Of a stretch of DNA of 64,000 nucleotides, positions 32,823-45,027 are shown piece after piece. Origin of the DNA: Chalara sp. BL73 (lineage: Eukaryota; Ascomycota; Leotiomycetes; Helotiales). Both the position numbers and the translations under genes were made by a program. Position 1 is the first letter of the stretch. Each line of letters starts with the position of its first letter. The stretch covers positions 1,612,001 to 1,676,000 of the forward strand of contig CAKJVC010000012.1 of assembly GCA_918026815.1 (NCBI GenBank). Direction: 5' to 3'. Under the pieces are notes generated by a model, which was not told the origin of the DNA, did no database searches, and saw only the letters and a list, made by a program, of their open reading frames with translations.

Positions 32823-33110
32823 TGTCACGGCCCTGGCCCTATCTCGAGCTTGGCGCCAAGCACTGCAGAGCTCGGTAGAGCTTGGCCCCTGTTACCACAG
32901 GGCTCGGCACTTCAGAGCTTGGCAGCCAACGCTACAGGGCTCGCTTACACTGGCCCCTGGCCAGCATCCTGTATATAAAGCACTGCTCTCCTTCCCTTCT
33001 TCTGCCTGTAGTTTGTTCTCTTAGTTATAACAATTGATAGTTGTTCACACCTTTGCATCCTTCTACGTAGATCCACGGATCGAGATCCCTGTGCAGCTTG
33101 AGTTGTTACA
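32823..33110 (+). repeat. Gypsy solo LTR with TSD TTCCG
   Basis: 288 bp from TGTCACGGCC to GTTGTTACA, the same length as the LTR at 57632-57919. TTCCG flanks it at 32818-32822 and 33111-33115. Intact ends suggest a fairly recent insertion. Confidence 0.9.
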
Positions 33111-33235
33111 TTCCGGCGCCGAAAAAGTAAAAGCGGCATGTCGAGAGTTTGGTGTGTTTTTAGTGCCAAGACGTTAATGGGTGCCGTTTCAATCGTACCC
33201 GTATAATTCATCTTAATTAGTGTTTGATGAGACCA

Positions 33236-36200
33236 TCATCGCAATGCTTTCAGCGTAGCCACCGAGCTCCAAAACATCGAAACAATCGCCACCGCGGCTA
33301 TGAACGGGACCGAAGCATTCTGCAAGTCATCGGGATGCACAAACAGCCACCAAGCCCAAAACGCAAACGTGCTAACAAAGACTAGGCAGTGATAAAACAA
33401 AACCAGTAGGAAATGGGGTGTGTAATGGGCTTTCAAGCCCCAGGCCACTTCGGGCTGGTTGTCCGTGAGCTGTAAACGGCATTTTCTTTTCGGGATACGT
33501 TCCAGAATTGCGTTGCCGCAGCGGGGTTCAACGCAATCGTGGAACGAGGCGAGCGGACAGGTGGGCTTGCAAGGTGGACGGAGTGCGAACTCGAACTCAT
33601 GAGGAAAGATGTGAGGTAGCTCTGTGTCTGGAGGCTTTGGTGTGTATTCATAAAGATCGTCCGTTGGGAGGTCATTTTTAGTGAACAGGACTCGGTTTTT
33701 CTGGACTTTCTTGAACTACTCACTATCAGTACATTATGCAGGCGATACTATAAGTGGAGATCACCATTGCCATTTCACAGTCTTTGAGTTGCCATATCGA
33801 CAGCCAGTACCTGAAAAAACCTCTTTTCTCTTTGTATCGGATTCGAATGTTGCGAAAGAACGCTTCGTCGTCTACCCTCTGATCAACGTTTATGTGAGCC
33901 AGCTCCAGGGTCCGCCGTGCTCCCTGCACCGCAAATAAAACGAAGAGTTCGCTAGGTGCTGGTATAAAAACACCAGTACTTTGATCAGTAGCTAATGCAG
34001 GTATAGACCGCGATGGCGAATTACCAATTGGAGTTCTTGCGCATTCAGGAAGACGTCCGTGGATTGGCGGCCCTGCCTGAGAAGCGTTATGTAAAGGAAT
34101 ATCGGGCTCTTGAGTCTTGAAGGCTGGCAAAAAGCTAATTCCAAGTGCTTGATTTATCCATCCCAGCCACGGTCCTCCAAACCTTCTGCCTCGTCTTGAA
34201 GTACATAAATAGCGATGTTGTAAAGGATTATCAACTTTCTGAGCAAGCAATGCTTTATATGTTTGAGCATGTGGCTCCCATAGCTCTACCCACAAGTGTG
34301 TGCCACAACGCTGGTTATTGGTTAGCTCTTAGTAATTTAAACTCTTGCGTCATAACTTACACATCGCCAGTGAACACGGGTACGGTTCTTTTGCAACATT
34401 CGCATCTTCGGTCGCATAGGCCACCAGTTCCAATTTTCCTCTGTTATATTCTCGATCGCAATCTTGAACTTATTCACAATTGAGTTGTCGTTTTTATCCG
34501 AAAACCAAATATCGCTTTTTGGAACCGACATTAAAACGCGAGTAAGTGATACTAAAGAGACAGGAAGAAGGAAGGTCTGGAGGCTCGTTAACAGCCTGCG
34601 AAATGAGTCTCCTTCCAAAAAGAACTTCTCCACTTCGGCAATCTTTGGAAAGACATTCGAGTGTTCAACGTTGTGGCTATAATTACTCCTATTGCTATTA
34701 ATGTCGTCGCTGTCCAGCTCAGATGCTTGGTCTAAATCTTGCTCGGCGACCCTTTCCGTCCGACCAAACCAGGTCTCATCTAGCTGAGTAGTCACAGCTT
34801 CATTGACTATTTTGTCCCCCTGGTTGAATCCAGGATTGCTGGAAAGCCAAGACTCAAGCCGGGCTCTTTTGTTTGGGACTTCTGAGACACTCGGTTCTGG
34901 ATCATCAATAACTTCTGGGTCCGCGATATCTGAGATCTGCTGTGCTATTCTGACCCTATTCCATCTGCTGCGTAGAGGAAAAACTGATGCTTTTTCCAGA
35001 TTTGATTGAGCAGTCTTGAAAAGGTCTAGATAGTACTGCTTGAGCAATCTCCTCAGATTTTGGACAAGACGTTCCTTGCCGATCTTTGAAAGGATGACTT
35101 TATACAATGGACTAAGCTGGTTGTGTCGTGCTAGTAGCTCTCCAATTTGATCACTAGCAAACTTGTATTGTGCTGTTTGCTTGGTAGCTGATTGTGACTG
35201 GATATTATCTGAAACAGAAGGAATCGACTGGATATCGTCCTCGTTATTCCAGTCAAATACGCCACCATTGCTAAAGAGCCCTGAATCATTACCGATAGAA
35301 ATTTCCTGCTTTTGTTCAATGGCCAAACTACCTTCTAAGCTCCCGATGGCGGAGTCACGAACCGGCAGCGCGCCTTTGTCGAGGAGCAGCCTGACCACAG
35401 TTTCGTTTCCTTGTGATGCTGCTGCTTGAAGTGCATTGCCGTACTCCCCGCCTTGAGCGTGAATATCGGCGCCTTTGTCAAGAAGCAGCCTGACCACAGC
35501 TTCGCTTCCTTGTGATGCTGCTGCTTGGAGTGCGTTACTATACCGTCCGCCTTGAGCGTGAATATCGGCGCTTTTATCAAGGAGCAGCCTGACCATAGGT
35601 TCGCTTCCCCGATATGCTGCTGCTTGGAGGGCGTTGCCGTACCTTCCGCCTTGCGCGTGAATATCGGCGCCTTTGTCGAGAAGCAGCTTGACCACAGGCT
35701 CGCTTCCTCGATACGATGCTGCTTGGAGGGCATTGCCGTGCTTTCCGCCTTGCGCGTGAATATCGGCGCCTTTGTCGAGAAGCAGCTTGACTACAGCTTC
35801 GCTTCCCCGATATGCTGCTGCTTGGAGTGCATTGCCGTGCTTTCCGCCTTGCGCGTGAATATCGGCGCCCTTGTCGAGAAGCAGCTTGACCACAGCTTCG
35901 CTTCCCCGATATGCTGCTGCTTGGAGTGCATTGCCGTGCTTTCCGCCTTGCGCGTGAATATCGGCGCCTTTGTCGAGGAGCAACTTGACTACAGCTTCGC
36001 TTCCCCAAAATGTTGCCGCTAAAAGTGCATTGCCGTACTGTCCGCCTTGAGCGTGAATATCGGCGCCTTTGTCGAGAAGCAGCCTGACTACAGCTTCGCT
36101 TCCTTGTGATGCCGCTGCTTGGAGTGCATTGCCGTACTCCCCATTTTGCGTGTGAATATCGGCGCTTTTATCAAGGAGCAGCCTGACTACAGCTTCGCTT

Positions 36201-39200
36201 CCTTGTGATGCTGCTGCTTGGAGGGCGTTGCCGTACTTTCCGCCTTGAGCGTGAATATCGGCGCCTTTGTCGAGGAGCAGCCTGACCGCGGGTTCGCTTC
36301 CTTGTGATGCTGCTGCTTGGAGTGTATTGCCGAACACTCCGCCTTGGGCGTTGATGTCGGCTCCTCTGTCGAGCAACAGCTTCATAACTACACAACTTCC
36401 TTTCAAAGCAGCACTTTGCAATGCACTTCCTGACCCCCCAGTCTGGTAATTCACTTCTGCACCTTTTTCTAACAGCAGCTCTACGACTGCCTCATGTCCA
36501 CCGGCTGCCGCGCGCTCTAATGGTGTGCGTTGCCCGGCGTTTCTTGCATCTATATCAGCACCTCCATCAAGGAGTATACTAACTATTTTCTTGTGGCCAC
36601 AGCGAGCAGCATAATGCAGAGCTCTATTACCCTCGTCATCTTCCGCTTCTAAAGACGTTTCTGATTCCAATAGCGCTCTCACTATGCTCTCGAGATTCGA
36701 AGCAGCCGCCAAATGTATTAATTTTGTTTTCATTAGTGGACACCTGCTATCGTATCTATCTATCTTTCTGAAGATCATTATCCAATGAAGAAAGTGCTGA
36801 GCAGAAGGCCATTGAAATTGCTGAATAAGGTCACGTTGGGGAATATTCCAACTTTCTGCTTTCTGTGCATGCAAGAACCAAGACTTCGTTGCGTACTCTG
36901 AGAAAGGAAGATTTGCAGTTATTGTCGACTTATCTGCTGACCTCGAATTTGCTACGTCTTGAACTTCTTCTAGTTTCAAGTAGTTGATACAAGATCTAGA
37001 TAACCGGCCATGTCCTCGACCAATAGCATCTCCAGTGGGACTTTGATCAAGCCATTCGAAACCTTCCCTGAGCAGGAAGTCGTTAACCGACTGGTGGATG
37101 AATTGAATAATGTATTTGTCTTGGTGAAATTTAACTTCTGCCAAGCCTCCAGATAGAGCAATGGTCATCTTTTTCATCCGCTCGTCGCTTTCGACAAATC
37201 CGGTGGATTCTTGAGCGTAATATTGGAATCGGTGAATCGAGGAATCATCCGAGGCTAGAGCGAATCGGAGCTCGGCCAGTGAAAGAGGCCTCTCAGCAAG
37301 ACATATCCATTGCATTAAGTGCAGTGTCCGTTGCCGGTCTTTAGGATCTATAAGCATAAGGATGTGGGTATAGATATTACCGAGATCTGATGGAACTTCT
37401 TCTAGTGTCTTAAATATTTCTTCCGAGGCTCTTCTTTCGTTATATTGCTTTGCGATTACTGGAATAATAAGAGCGGCCCACAGGAATACTCCTGACGCTT
37501 TGCTTAAGATATGCGTTTGTAATAAGTTTAGGTCATCTGACCCCAACTCACGGTCTTGCACATGCATCTGCCTTTGGAGTTCTGCTAAAGTATACGTTGA
37601 GATATCCTTGTAATTCTCGTCTTCCACGCAAATATGAGCACCATTATTGGTCTTGACGATAGGGAAATGACGACAAGAGAAACAGATACTTATGGCATGC
37701 TTTGAGTTAAGCAGTAGCTCGTTCATCTCGTGAAGATAAGAGACGATACGCCGCGCTGAGTCTCCGCCAGCTTCATCAAGAGCGTCCACAAAGATAATAA
37801 TGGAATGGGTTTTCACTGCTGAGATCAGAGAAGACTCTAGAACTCTACGAAGCTCTGGTTCGCGCCATTCCCAATCCTTTACAAAATCTCCCTGGAACTT
37901 TCTCTTCTTTTCATACAGCCTCTGGAAGTCAGCACTAGCCGACGGGACTTGACTCAATAATTGATATATCATAGTCCGAAACATGCCGATGGGAGTCCGC
38001 TGTAACTGAGTACCTCCCTTGTGGAAGAAGAAGGCAAGATGGATACGCCCGCTGGCCCCGTCCTTATTGAATTCCCGCAAGATTCTTTTCATCAAGGTAG
38101 ACTTTCCAGAACCGGGTTTTCCTTGGATCCAGAGCAGACCGCGATTATCCTCTCTCCATGTCTTATATTCTTTGTGCTGGAGAATCCATGCACACAAATC
38201 CGCGCGTGCGTCTAGCACTTCGTCTTGCCGATGTCCCATTTCTGGAAAGGCTAACGAGTCAAGATATCCTAAGAGATATATCAGGTTAAGACGAGAGGGA
38301 GTCCTTCTCAGAGAGTTAAGACAAAGATTGGGGAAGAAGCCCTCCTCTTTCTAGGACAGCTCAATCTCAAAAAGTTCTGAGAACGACTGAGTCGGCACAA
38401 ATTACATCACCCAGCACTCTCGAATTTATAATAGAAATGTACATACGTGATTCAAGGATGGCCGACTGGAATTCGGCAGGATGTTTGACTACTGGTGCAG
38501 CTGTCGAAGCTGATGGGGCTGGCTCCGAGTGTTTCTCGGGAACATATCTTGGTGGTGCTTCGTTAATGAAGTGCTGAATGGCTGCTGAAACTCTGATGTA
38601 ACCTGATTCGTCTTTGTTCACAAATTTACATATTCGAGAATGCGTCCCATCAAGGGGAAGATTTTTGTTTACCGCTGGGTTTTCAATTGAAGCTGATGTA
38701 TCATTGACGACGCGTCGTCCCACAAGCTTGAGGGATGTCATGCCAGAAGACTCGTAGAAGCAACGGGTGTAGAATCGTGCTTCGCGGAGCAAGGATGTGA
38801 AATCACTGTTTAGTTGCTCCAAGTACTTACTGTTCTTTCGGAGATCTTCCAAGATTGATGTGTTTACGCTCTGTCCGGCAAAGAAAGCCAATTTTTCCAG
38901 CTGTTCCGCCCAATCGGCCCCCTTGCTTCCATGGTGCGGTGTTCCAATGAATGCTATCCCTCTGGTGTATTTGTATATGGATTGGTCTTCTGGATTCCAT
39001 TGTGACATACGTGCGGATTTTCGTAAGATCTCCTTCAGGATGATGCCACCAAGACTGTGCACGATAAATATAAGATGTCGTTCGCTCTGAAATACAAAAT
39101 GTTAGCGAGCCCAATTATCACCGAGATAGTGATGCCTACGTCGGCTTCCCGCATCCGGATCAAATCCTCCATTATCGCATCTGCGTGTGCCTTAATGCCA

Positions 39201-39965
39201 TTCCGATCTTGTCCTTGCAGAAAGCGTATTGGACGGGAGTCATAACCACACGTGAGAATCCGTGCTTGCTGGAATCTTTCATCATAAGACAAAATATCCC
39301 GAGGCCAAAAAACCTTGTCTAGACTCTTATCAGATGAATCTAAAGATAGTTCTATTTTGTCGGGTGGATAGTCTGCTATGATGGGGTGCTGATCTTGATT
39401 TGATGTCGAGTCCTCTTGAGCCTCACCAATCCCAGAAGGTAAGGAAGCCCCACTTAAAGACGTTGAACTTTGGCTGGTCCTCATCACTTTGTTCTCATTC
39501 AACGTGCGATTCTTCAATCCGATTATATCTGGCTTACTAGCGTCGTCGTCCTCCTGAACTTTCTTTCGTTGGATCTTGCCCCAAATTCTTTTATGCAGAC
39601 TCTTCTCCTCGATATTCCCCTCATTTGTCTTTGGTGCATGCTTTCGCGACTCCTTCCCTTGTCTCGATCTCGACGAGCTTCGGCTCTGATCCCTCTTGTG
39701 TTGCGGCTTTGGCTTGACAGCCGTCCAGGTGTCTACGGGATGGCCGCCCAGCCCGTGAATAAAAACAAGGCTACTCACAAAACATCAGCCATTTTTCATT
39801 ATGGAAAGACACAGGGGAATGGGAAAATAACCCAACTTACTCGAGAAGAGCCTTATGGCCGTCTGATGGCTCAGAAACGACGCTAATTCCCACTTCTTGG
39901 ATATCTGAAAGGGATCGCACTCGAGTCACGGGTGGTCTGAACGACCCTCCACCCTGCGACGCCAT
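33236..39965 (-). CDS. NLR-like receptor: alpha/beta hydrolase, NACHT, ankyrin, membrane tail
   Basis: Model: complement(join(33236..33715, 33765..34310, 34361..38268, 38447..39086, 39140..39770, 39841..39965)); 6330 nt, 2109 aa, no frame break. Introns are 49, 50, 178, 53 and 70 nt with GT..AG ends. Domains: exons 1-3, lipase-like alpha/beta hydrolase (LVFIHGLGGHPVDTW; nucleophile elbow HSLGG; GIAFIGTPHHGSKGADW); exon 4, NACHT (GLLWIQGKPGSGKSTLM, Walker B IIIFVDALDEAG), then 14 ankyrin repeats, most almost identical, then a conserved tail (NWNWWPMRPKM, VHWRC joined to RCGTHLWVEL); exons 5-6, DEAFFRNIRIRYKEKRG, EYTPKPPDTELPHIFPHEFE and two hydrophobic helices (HFLLVLFYHCLVFVSTFAFW; SVPFIAAVAIVSMFW). 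The helices suggest C-terminal membrane anchoring. Fungal proteins of this kind are thought to act in non-self recognition. The weakest joint is the 178-nt intron. Confidence 0.85.
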
Positions 39966-40464
39966 CGTTATGGCTCAATAGAGCGGACGAAGGTGTTTGA
40001 GAAAAGGTTGTCAACTTTGCTTCATAGTCTATGGTGAGTGGTAGGCTTGGGTAATGTTACGTTGGATAGGGCGGACTTGGACGAAGTTGGCCGCAAAGAC
40101 GTTGGCTTGGTTAGCTTTTTAACGCAGTCAGTAATATTTCTTTCTGCGTTACCCCACAATAGCATCTTGGAAAACGAGTGCCAAATTGTTGAAGCAATGT
40201 CAAAATGGGATGGCCAGTTGATAAGATAGCCAGCTCTGTGGGGTCGGATGCGGGATTGAGGCGAAGCATGCATGTCAAAAGCATGACAGCTGGCCAGCCT
40301 TACTTGTAGGCAACTGTGCAGGACACTAGCCGAAGCGATTGGTGCACCCCACCATCAATGATAAAATTTTGAGGACTCCCACATCTTTGTTCTGGTCCGG
40401 CCCATACTTAAAAGTACGCGTCTCTAAGCGTATAAAGAGTCACTAATTTCCAACTTCCCGTCAC
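39966..40464. other. Promoter side of the ankyrin receptor
   Basis: No coding frame supported. Divergent start region between the receptor (minus) and the BTB fragment (plus). Confidence 0.4.
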
Positions 40465-40767
40465 TCTCTTTCCAACAAAAATGATCGCTTCAGCGAGCAA
40501 CAGCTTTGCGCATGCTCGCCGGTCTTTCGTTCCGTGCTCACAGACGGCTTCAAGGAGACTCATGAACGGGTTGTACTACTTCCAGAAGCAGACGTCGAGA
40601 CCTTTCGGGTTTTTGAGAGATGGCTATACAACCTTGAGCTGTCTGAGTTCGAGGATTTGGACCGGCCGTTCAATCGTAGGTTACCGGCATTCGAAGACCT
40701 GGATTGGCCATTACTATGCGAGTTCTTTGATCTCGCGGACTATCTTCAGGCGTCGTCGGCTCAATAA
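40465..40767 (+). pseudogene. BTB/POZ-domain fragment
   Basis: One frame reads CSPVFRSVLTDGFKETHERV, LLPEADVETFRVFERWLYN and, further, LCEFFDLADYLQ, the usual BTB order (SPVFr..L..gFkE, v.LpE.d...F..f..WLY, l..ly.LAdylq). No ATG opens this frame, and it stops right after LADYLQASSAQ, so the C-terminal part is missing. BTB proteins mediate dimerisation or cullin-3 binding. Confidence 0.55.
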
Positions 40768-41699
40768 CCACTTCGTCAGGCTCTCGCTTCCAAACTCGAC
40801 ATGGTAAGGATGATCTCGTTCCGTGATCGGAGTGCGGAAATATCGGTGGGTGGTTTGGGATCGCGACGACCCCTGAAGTTATTCCAACATCAAGTCATCT
40901 CATCTTCACAGCGACATTTTTCAAGAATCATTACTGACGCGAAAGCAGGATTGGCTGACTTTGGCTTCTGTACCTGCCAGCCATTTCTCAAATGGCCGAT
41001 CGCCTTGAACATCCGACCGTGCATTATCTCGCGATCTTGGTAAGCTCCCGCGAAAGGTGACGGATCTCGCTTGTGAAAAAGAGTATTTCCCAAATCCTCG
41101 ACCAGATCCTCAAGACTGCAAATTTTGGCGCAAACACCGCAGTTATATCTTCAAACCCAACCATGTGACCCCATTTCGTGTTAGCTATCTGCCTATAGTC
41201 TCCGGTATACTAATCCCGAAGTATGCCGCTCTCACTCCACCCTCCGCGTCTTTGTGACTATAGGGGATGCATATTCGCGTGAACATATAGAAGAATCCAG
41301 CCTTAGAGCACCTCGACCTCCATGAATTGCAAAGTACAGTTTGGCGACTAGCTCCGCTTGGTATAGCGTCTAACTTCTTCGCAAGGTAGATGGGTGGTAA
41401 GGAAAGGATTCCAGATCGCGATTAAATTCCAACATAACGCATTCAATGGGGCAATAAGGCTAGGAAAAGGGAAAAGGCAATTGAGTGGGCTACACTAGGG
41501 ATGATGGGCGTTGCTTAATGTAGAAGCAAGAAGGCTGTACAATAACAGGGCACGATGGCAGCAATGAAGACACCATTGTTGTTGTACTAACGAGACCTCT
41601 CAATACGCTCCGTGGCCTTCTTCTCCGTTACGCACCACTGCTCGAGGTCTCGTTTCATTGCAGCTCCCTCGCTGCCGGTGGAACTCGTAGCCTGACGTA
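40768..41699. other. Intergenic, no gene seen
   Basis: Short open frames only, with no family similarity. Confidence 0.4.
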
Positions 41700-42800
41700 G
41701 CTCTGCAGTTGCGTTACTTCTTCTCCTCCAAGTCCCCAAGTTCTCTGCTGAGCTGTAGCCGTGTGCTTCGTGGCAGGTGATCAGCTGACATTTTGGCACC
41801 GATTTGGCAGTGTTCGGTGTCGAGGGCATTACGTGTTGCAATATGCTGTCTTTGCTTCGCCAAGAGTTTGCAGAGAGCATTACATCTCCCTGTAGCAGCA
41901 TTCAACCACATAGCCCGGCGTTAATGTGGCCTCTGAACCCACGCGTTATAACTCTGCGTATACTTGACTTCCGTCGGCCCTTGGGTTCGTCATCAGAAGC
42001 CTTTCCCGAACCTTCAGAGGAGTTGGGTAGGGCATTTACTAGAAGGCAGGCAGTGTCTTCCTTTGCAAGCTGACGACGTTTGTTTGGTTTCTGTCAGCAT
42101 TCGACTTCGCCATCAATTGTGTCGACCGAACATGTGGAGGAGTTGGGCTGAGCATTGACTGGAAGAGTAGGCATAACCTCCATTTCATCTTCAGAATCGA
42201 GGACGGCCACCAAAGAGGTGCCAATTAGCTCAATCTGCCTGCCATATAGCGAGCGCAACTCACCAGTATTTTCAAATGCTTCTGCTCGAACTCTCTTCCG
42301 GCGCTCATCACGCCTGGTCTTACGTTGGTCTGCTTTGTACTTGTTGGACTTGTGGGAATTTTCCTTGACGGCATCGGGAGTTTGTTGGTATATCGATAGG
42401 TGTTTTCGGCAAAGATAATTGGAATGTTATTGGCCTGTGCAGGACCGGAATTGTCGTCGGTCTGCGTGTCACTAGAGTTGTCGAAAACTGCACCGTGTGG
42501 ATTTGGGTCTGAGGTGGCCTCGGCAGCGTCTACTGAATGGAACCCTACGAAGGATTTTAGATATCAGATGAAAATTGAACATCGGACTATACCTGTCGTG
42601 TCCGATGCTAAGCCGAATTCCTGGCTAATACTGCCCTCTGTCTCACCCTCATGATCGTCGTTTGACTCAGGATTCTTGGGAATGGCCAAGCTGACCGCGA
42701 CGAAGGGAATACTCCTTAGGCACCGCGGTTGTGAGAGATTCCATATCCGAGTCTTTATCAATTGAAATAACCCGAGCTTCCTCTAACCCTCCTAGGTTCT
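41700..42800 (-). pseudogene. Unrecognised decayed coding region
   Basis: Minus-strand pieces look protein-like, with charged low-complexity composition: KYKADQRKTRRDERRKRV, ELRSLYGRQIELIGTSLVAV, EDEMEVMPTLPVNAQPNSS, then C-stop-QKPNKRRQLAKED where TGA could be a mutated CGA. Frames shift between pieces and no domain is recognised. It may be a broken host gene or transposon part. The copia LTR lies just beyond its upstream end. Confidence 0.35.
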
Positions 42801-43001
42801 CTGTCATTGGAGCTGTAGGCTTCACTAACGTGGCGTTACCGTCACCTACCTGGGAACAGCGATCCTCTTACTCATTATCGGGGACAGGAATGATATCGGA
42901 TGCATCTGTATACCCAGAAAATCTCATTAACTGAGCGGTCGAATGGCCGGTATCTCCATTGTACTTAACCAACTGCAATCTGGGAAGCATGGGAATCTTA
43001 C

Positions 43002-43226
43002 TGTTTGTATCACTTCCTGTGATACTTCTTCGTATCGACGACTTGCAATTGCTTAAGTCGGTTACCCACGGGGCACGTAACATCGCCATCTCAGCGCAGT
43101 GCTATTATGCTTGTTGTAGGTGGTTGACTTGTTCTTCATTCATTTTTCTAAGTCTATTGCTACGTACAAGGGTATATGCCCATGTAGCCCGTGCGTCGCG
43201 GAGTGTGCTATTCACTCATACCAACA
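43002..43226 (-). repeat. 3' LTR of the copia element
   Basis: 225 bp; on the minus strand it starts TGTTGGTATGAGTG and ends GATACAAACA. It sits in the right place and orientation after pol, which ties this LTR family to copia. Confidence 0.85.
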
Positions 43227-44522
43227 CTGGCGACTCTCTAAAAGAGCTCAAAAACCATGCTTCTCTTTGCTTTCCTTCATCTTCTCTCATTCCCGTTCTA
43301 CCCATTCCACCACCTTCAGGTCTAGGTGGTTCGTGTCGATCAGCTGCTTCAGAGCTGTAAATGCCCTGCTCCTGGTCATGGAGTCGGCAGGGTTGCTGTC
43401 GCTATCGATCCATTTGACTTCGGTGATCTCTCTACGCTTGTATGATTGGCGAAGACACATGATATCAATCATAAGGCGCTTCTTTTGTGTAGTACCTAAC
43501 TTGACGAGGCACTCGTAAAGAGATGTAGAATCGGTGCAAAGAATTAGGGGTGAGTCGATTTTTAGCATTTGCTCAATCGTAGCTTTGAGCGTAACACCAA
43601 TGTCGAATCCATAGCCCACGTACCTTCTTGTTGCTTTTTTGCATTTGACTGAGGACCAGGGAATAACGTTAGCTTTGTGTTTTGCGTCTGCCAATACTAC
43701 AACATAGGCTATTTATGATGAAAGGTCTTTGTTGTTGGTAAACGACGCATCCGTAAATACGATTAGGCGGAGTGGTTTGGAGTCGAGGCGTACGTATGTA
43801 AGGCCTCTGGTTTGGTTGTCGATTTGCCATTGGATACGCTTGTTGAGAGCCGTAATGTTATCTTTTTGGGGATTAGTCACCTGGGCAGCAAAAGGTAAAT
43901 CGAAAGAAGCTTCTGGTTAATACATAGAAGCTATATAGGCTCCTCGAGCTCGCTAGGCGACGTATTGCTCCTTAGTCGACAATGCTTTGTGAATTACGCC
44001 TCTAGAGCTGGTAGTAAACGTAAGCTTCAAGTCGACTAGGCTCAGGTTGTTGCATTGGTTTTCCTGAGTTATAGTGACGTTTCCTTGTTCCGTGAGACGC
44101 ATAACACAGCCATTGAATTCGATTAGCTGGTCGACTGTAAAGTGCTCTCGATCTCTTGCAAGGAATCGAGCTCTCTCGAGTTGCTTCTGTTCAGCTGTTG
44201 CAAGCGATTGATCCGCGAGAAATATAGTATTGTCGGTTTGCAAGCCGACTAGACCAAAACTGTCCTGGTTGTGCCACAGCAAGCAGGGGTCGTAAGTTGA
44301 AGGCTTCATTCCGAGTTCTTTGACATGATAATTGTAGTACGTCTTGAACCAGTGGTTACCGGCTTCTAGAACGCCGTACAAGGGCTTGGTGACTTTCAAG
44401 ATTGATCCTTTTTCGATGCCTAGCTCGAGGCCGAGCTCACGGGGTGGTTTGATATAGAAGTCACGGTTCGGCTTCTTAATTGATTGAACATAAGCCTGCG
44501 AAATATCTCCGAAGCTCACTAA
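43002..44522 (-). mobile_element. 3' half of a Ty1/copia retrotransposon
   Basis: Minus strand: reverse transcriptase C-terminal part (FGDISQAYVQSIKKPNRDFY, VTKPLYGVLEAGNHWF) at 43953-44519, then RNase H (LIVFTDASFTNN, LILCTDSTSLYECLVKLGTT, DSDSNPADSMTR) down to 43287, then the 3' LTR at 43002-43226. Gag, protease, integrase and the 5' LTR are missing. The same frame carries three stops (43953-43955, 43917-43919, 43713-43715), each where the family has Gln. Confidence 0.85.
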
Positions 44523-45027
44523 CCGTCGCCACCGTCACCCCCGAAGAAAATTGAGGCAGCGGACATATAAAAGCTGACACTTTTAAAGCCGCCTAGGATT
44601 TTGCCTCTTAAGTGACCAGACTTGGAAGCGGCTTATTCTGAAAGCTCCGCGGACCGTCCTGCGAGACAATCACGCCCAGTTCCGGGCGCCACGGCAGAAA
44701 GAAGTTGGGCAATTAGCTTCTACTAAAAAAGTGCCGCTAGTTAGAAAATCTTAGTGTGCTGGCGCTAATAATACGGTCTAGATCTGGAGCAATAGTTGTA
44801 ATAGCACTAATCCTGAGCTAAAAAAACAACTTGTCACACGTTTTATTGTTACTAGCTTGAACTACCGTTGCAGTTTCAGGCCCGGAAAAGCAATATAAAA
44901 TAGTTAATAATAAGCTTGAAATTCGGTTGTTATTCTACAGTGTTATTTTGGGGCCGTAACATCAGCAGTAAGCGTTTTTCTCCGCTGCGTTATAAAAAGG
45001 AAGGCCTGATAACACATTAGCGCGTAA
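44523..45027. other. AT-rich interval, no gene seen
   Basis: Contains a few short copia-side scraps at most. No frame supported. Confidence 0.4.

Noticed and set aside
35525..36022. Long open frames on both strands over the ankyrin array
   Set aside because: Same cause: a 99-bp repeat without stops in other frames. The ankyrin frame has clear homology.
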